Part shown: piece by piece, positions 6,529-6,789 of the stretch
Numbering within the stretch: position 1 is the stretch's first letter
How the letters are laid out: the number at the start of each line of letters is the position of its first letter
From: Candidatus Zixiibacteriota bacterium
GTDB lineage: Bacteria > Blakebacterota > Blakebacteria > Blakebacterales > Blakebacteraceae
Length of the DNA: 6,789 nucleotides
Reading direction: 5' to 3'
NCBI GenBank assembly: GCA_030604325.1
Contig: JAUVWC010000070.1
Coordinates: 1 to 6,789 of the forward strand
Position numbers and translations under genes: made by a program
The notes under the pieces: generated by a model
Database searches by the model: none
What the model was told of the DNA's origin: nothing
Seen by the model: the letters and a program-made list of their open reading frames with translations, nothing else

Positions 6529-6789
6529 CAGAAAACTCCTTCCACTACAGTTGCTATCCCCTGCCCCACCCCCACACACATGGTTACCAGTCCGTAGCGC
6601 GCCTGCCGGCGTTTCATCTCATGCAACAGCGTGACCATCAGGCGGGCTCCCGTGCTGCCCAGGGGATGGCCGATAGCGATGGCCCCGCCGTTGACATTCG
6701 TCCGGTCCATATTCAAATCCAACTCTCTGATGCACGCAAGTGCCTGCACAGCGAACGCCTCGTTCAGTTCGACCACATCAATATCATCG
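6528..6789 (-). CDS. Acetyl-CoA acyltransferase (thiolase B, C-terminal part, 5' end beyond window)
   Basis: The last 86 complete residues of a second thiolase, entering from the right edge and ending with TGA at 6530-6528. Visible motifs are VELNEAFA with the substrate-orienting Asn, [11 protein letters not shown] with the catalytic His, and the second catalytic Cys in MCVGVGQG. The nucleophile Cys would be upstream, outside the window. It shares its motif order with thiolase A, but ends in CVGVGQG where A has CIGGGQG, a form also found in beta-ketoadipyl-CoA thiolases of the PcaF/PaaJ type. The [14 protein letters not shown] helix is typical of the family. It is the first gene visible in the minus-strand operon and is translationally coupled to the dehydrogenase/hydratase fusion. 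Whether it acts on a different chain length than thiolase A cannot be told from this part. Confidence 0.93.
   Translation of the reverse strand, partial: DDIDVVELNEAFAVQALACIRELDLNMDRTNVNGGAIAIGHPLGSTGARLMVTLLHEMKRRQARYGLVTMCVGVGQGIATVVEGVF
6536..6543 (-). promoter_or_regulatory. Strong ribosome-binding site deciding the start of the fusion gene
   Basis: On the minus strand GGAAGGAG lies seven bases before the ATG at 6528. It is inside the last codons of thiolase B, where it also encodes part of its C-terminal VEGVF. The stop and start share one base (TGATG), so ribosomes ending thiolase B can restart directly on the fusion gene. Confidence 0.88.

Noticed and set aside
6529..6579. Upstream start adding 17 residues to the dehydrogenase/hydratase fusion
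   Set aside because: The extension (Gly, Ser and Cys rich) precedes the nucleotide-binding strand without homology, while the ATG at 6528 has an ideal ribosome-binding site.
5713..6597. A 294-codon open frame on the plus strand opposite the dehydrogenase/hydratase gene
   Set aside because: It is antisense to a gene with clear catalytic motifs, shows no recognisable domain, and is expected from the GC-rich codon use of the real gene.
1..6789. Mobile elements, CRISPR arrays, tRNA or rRNA genes, riboswitches
   Set aside because: Coding sequence fills all but about 27 bases of the window, and no terminal repeats, regular spaced repeats or RNA-like folds were seen.

Overview
This is a gene-dense, GC-rich bacterial window with five protein-coding genes and almost no non-coding DNA. 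The gene set (a molybdenum hydroxylase beside acyl-CoA beta-oxidation enzymes), the strong Shine-Dalgarno sites and the tightly packed operons suggest a bacterium, possibly anaerobic, that breaks down aromatic or other cyclic acids as CoA thioesters. The sequence alone does not support a taxonomic placement.

Left part, plus strand (1-3252). The window opens inside the FAD-binding subunit of a xanthine dehydrogenase/CO dehydrogenase family enzyme, of which only the C-terminal 141 residues are present. Its stop codon overlaps, in an ATGA arrangement, the start of a 942-residue protein that fuses the two-[2Fe-2S] iron-sulfur module to the molybdopterin catalytic module. Together they form a complete Mo/Fe-S/FAD electron-transfer enzyme encoded by two genes instead of the usual three. 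The C-terminal half of the catalytic subunit most resembles 4-hydroxybenzoyl-CoA reductase-type alpha subunits, but the substrate is not proven.

Right part, minus strand (6789-3268). An operon converges on the first one and is read from the right edge leftwards: the C-terminal end of a thiolase, then a 655-residue fusion of 3-hydroxyacyl-CoA dehydrogenase and enoyl-CoA hydratase (dehydrogenase first), then a second, complete thiolase. Thiolase B and the fusion gene overlap by one base (TGATG), with a strong ribosome-binding site inside thiolase B. The second thiolase follows after 12 bases. The two operons meet tail to tail with only 15 bases between stop codons.

How they could work together (inference): the minus-strand enzymes hydrate an enoyl-CoA, oxidise the 3-hydroxyacyl-CoA and cleave the 3-ketoacyl-CoA. 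The molybdenum enzyme would hydroxylate or reductively dehydroxylate a CoA-bound ring before or after that sequence. Points worth a second look are a lysine/glutamate-rich insertion in the FAD subunit coded by a nearly pure purine tract, and a dehydrogenase domain in which the usual active-site Asn is replaced by Asp. I saw no RNA gene, mobile element, CRISPR array or convincing terminator.
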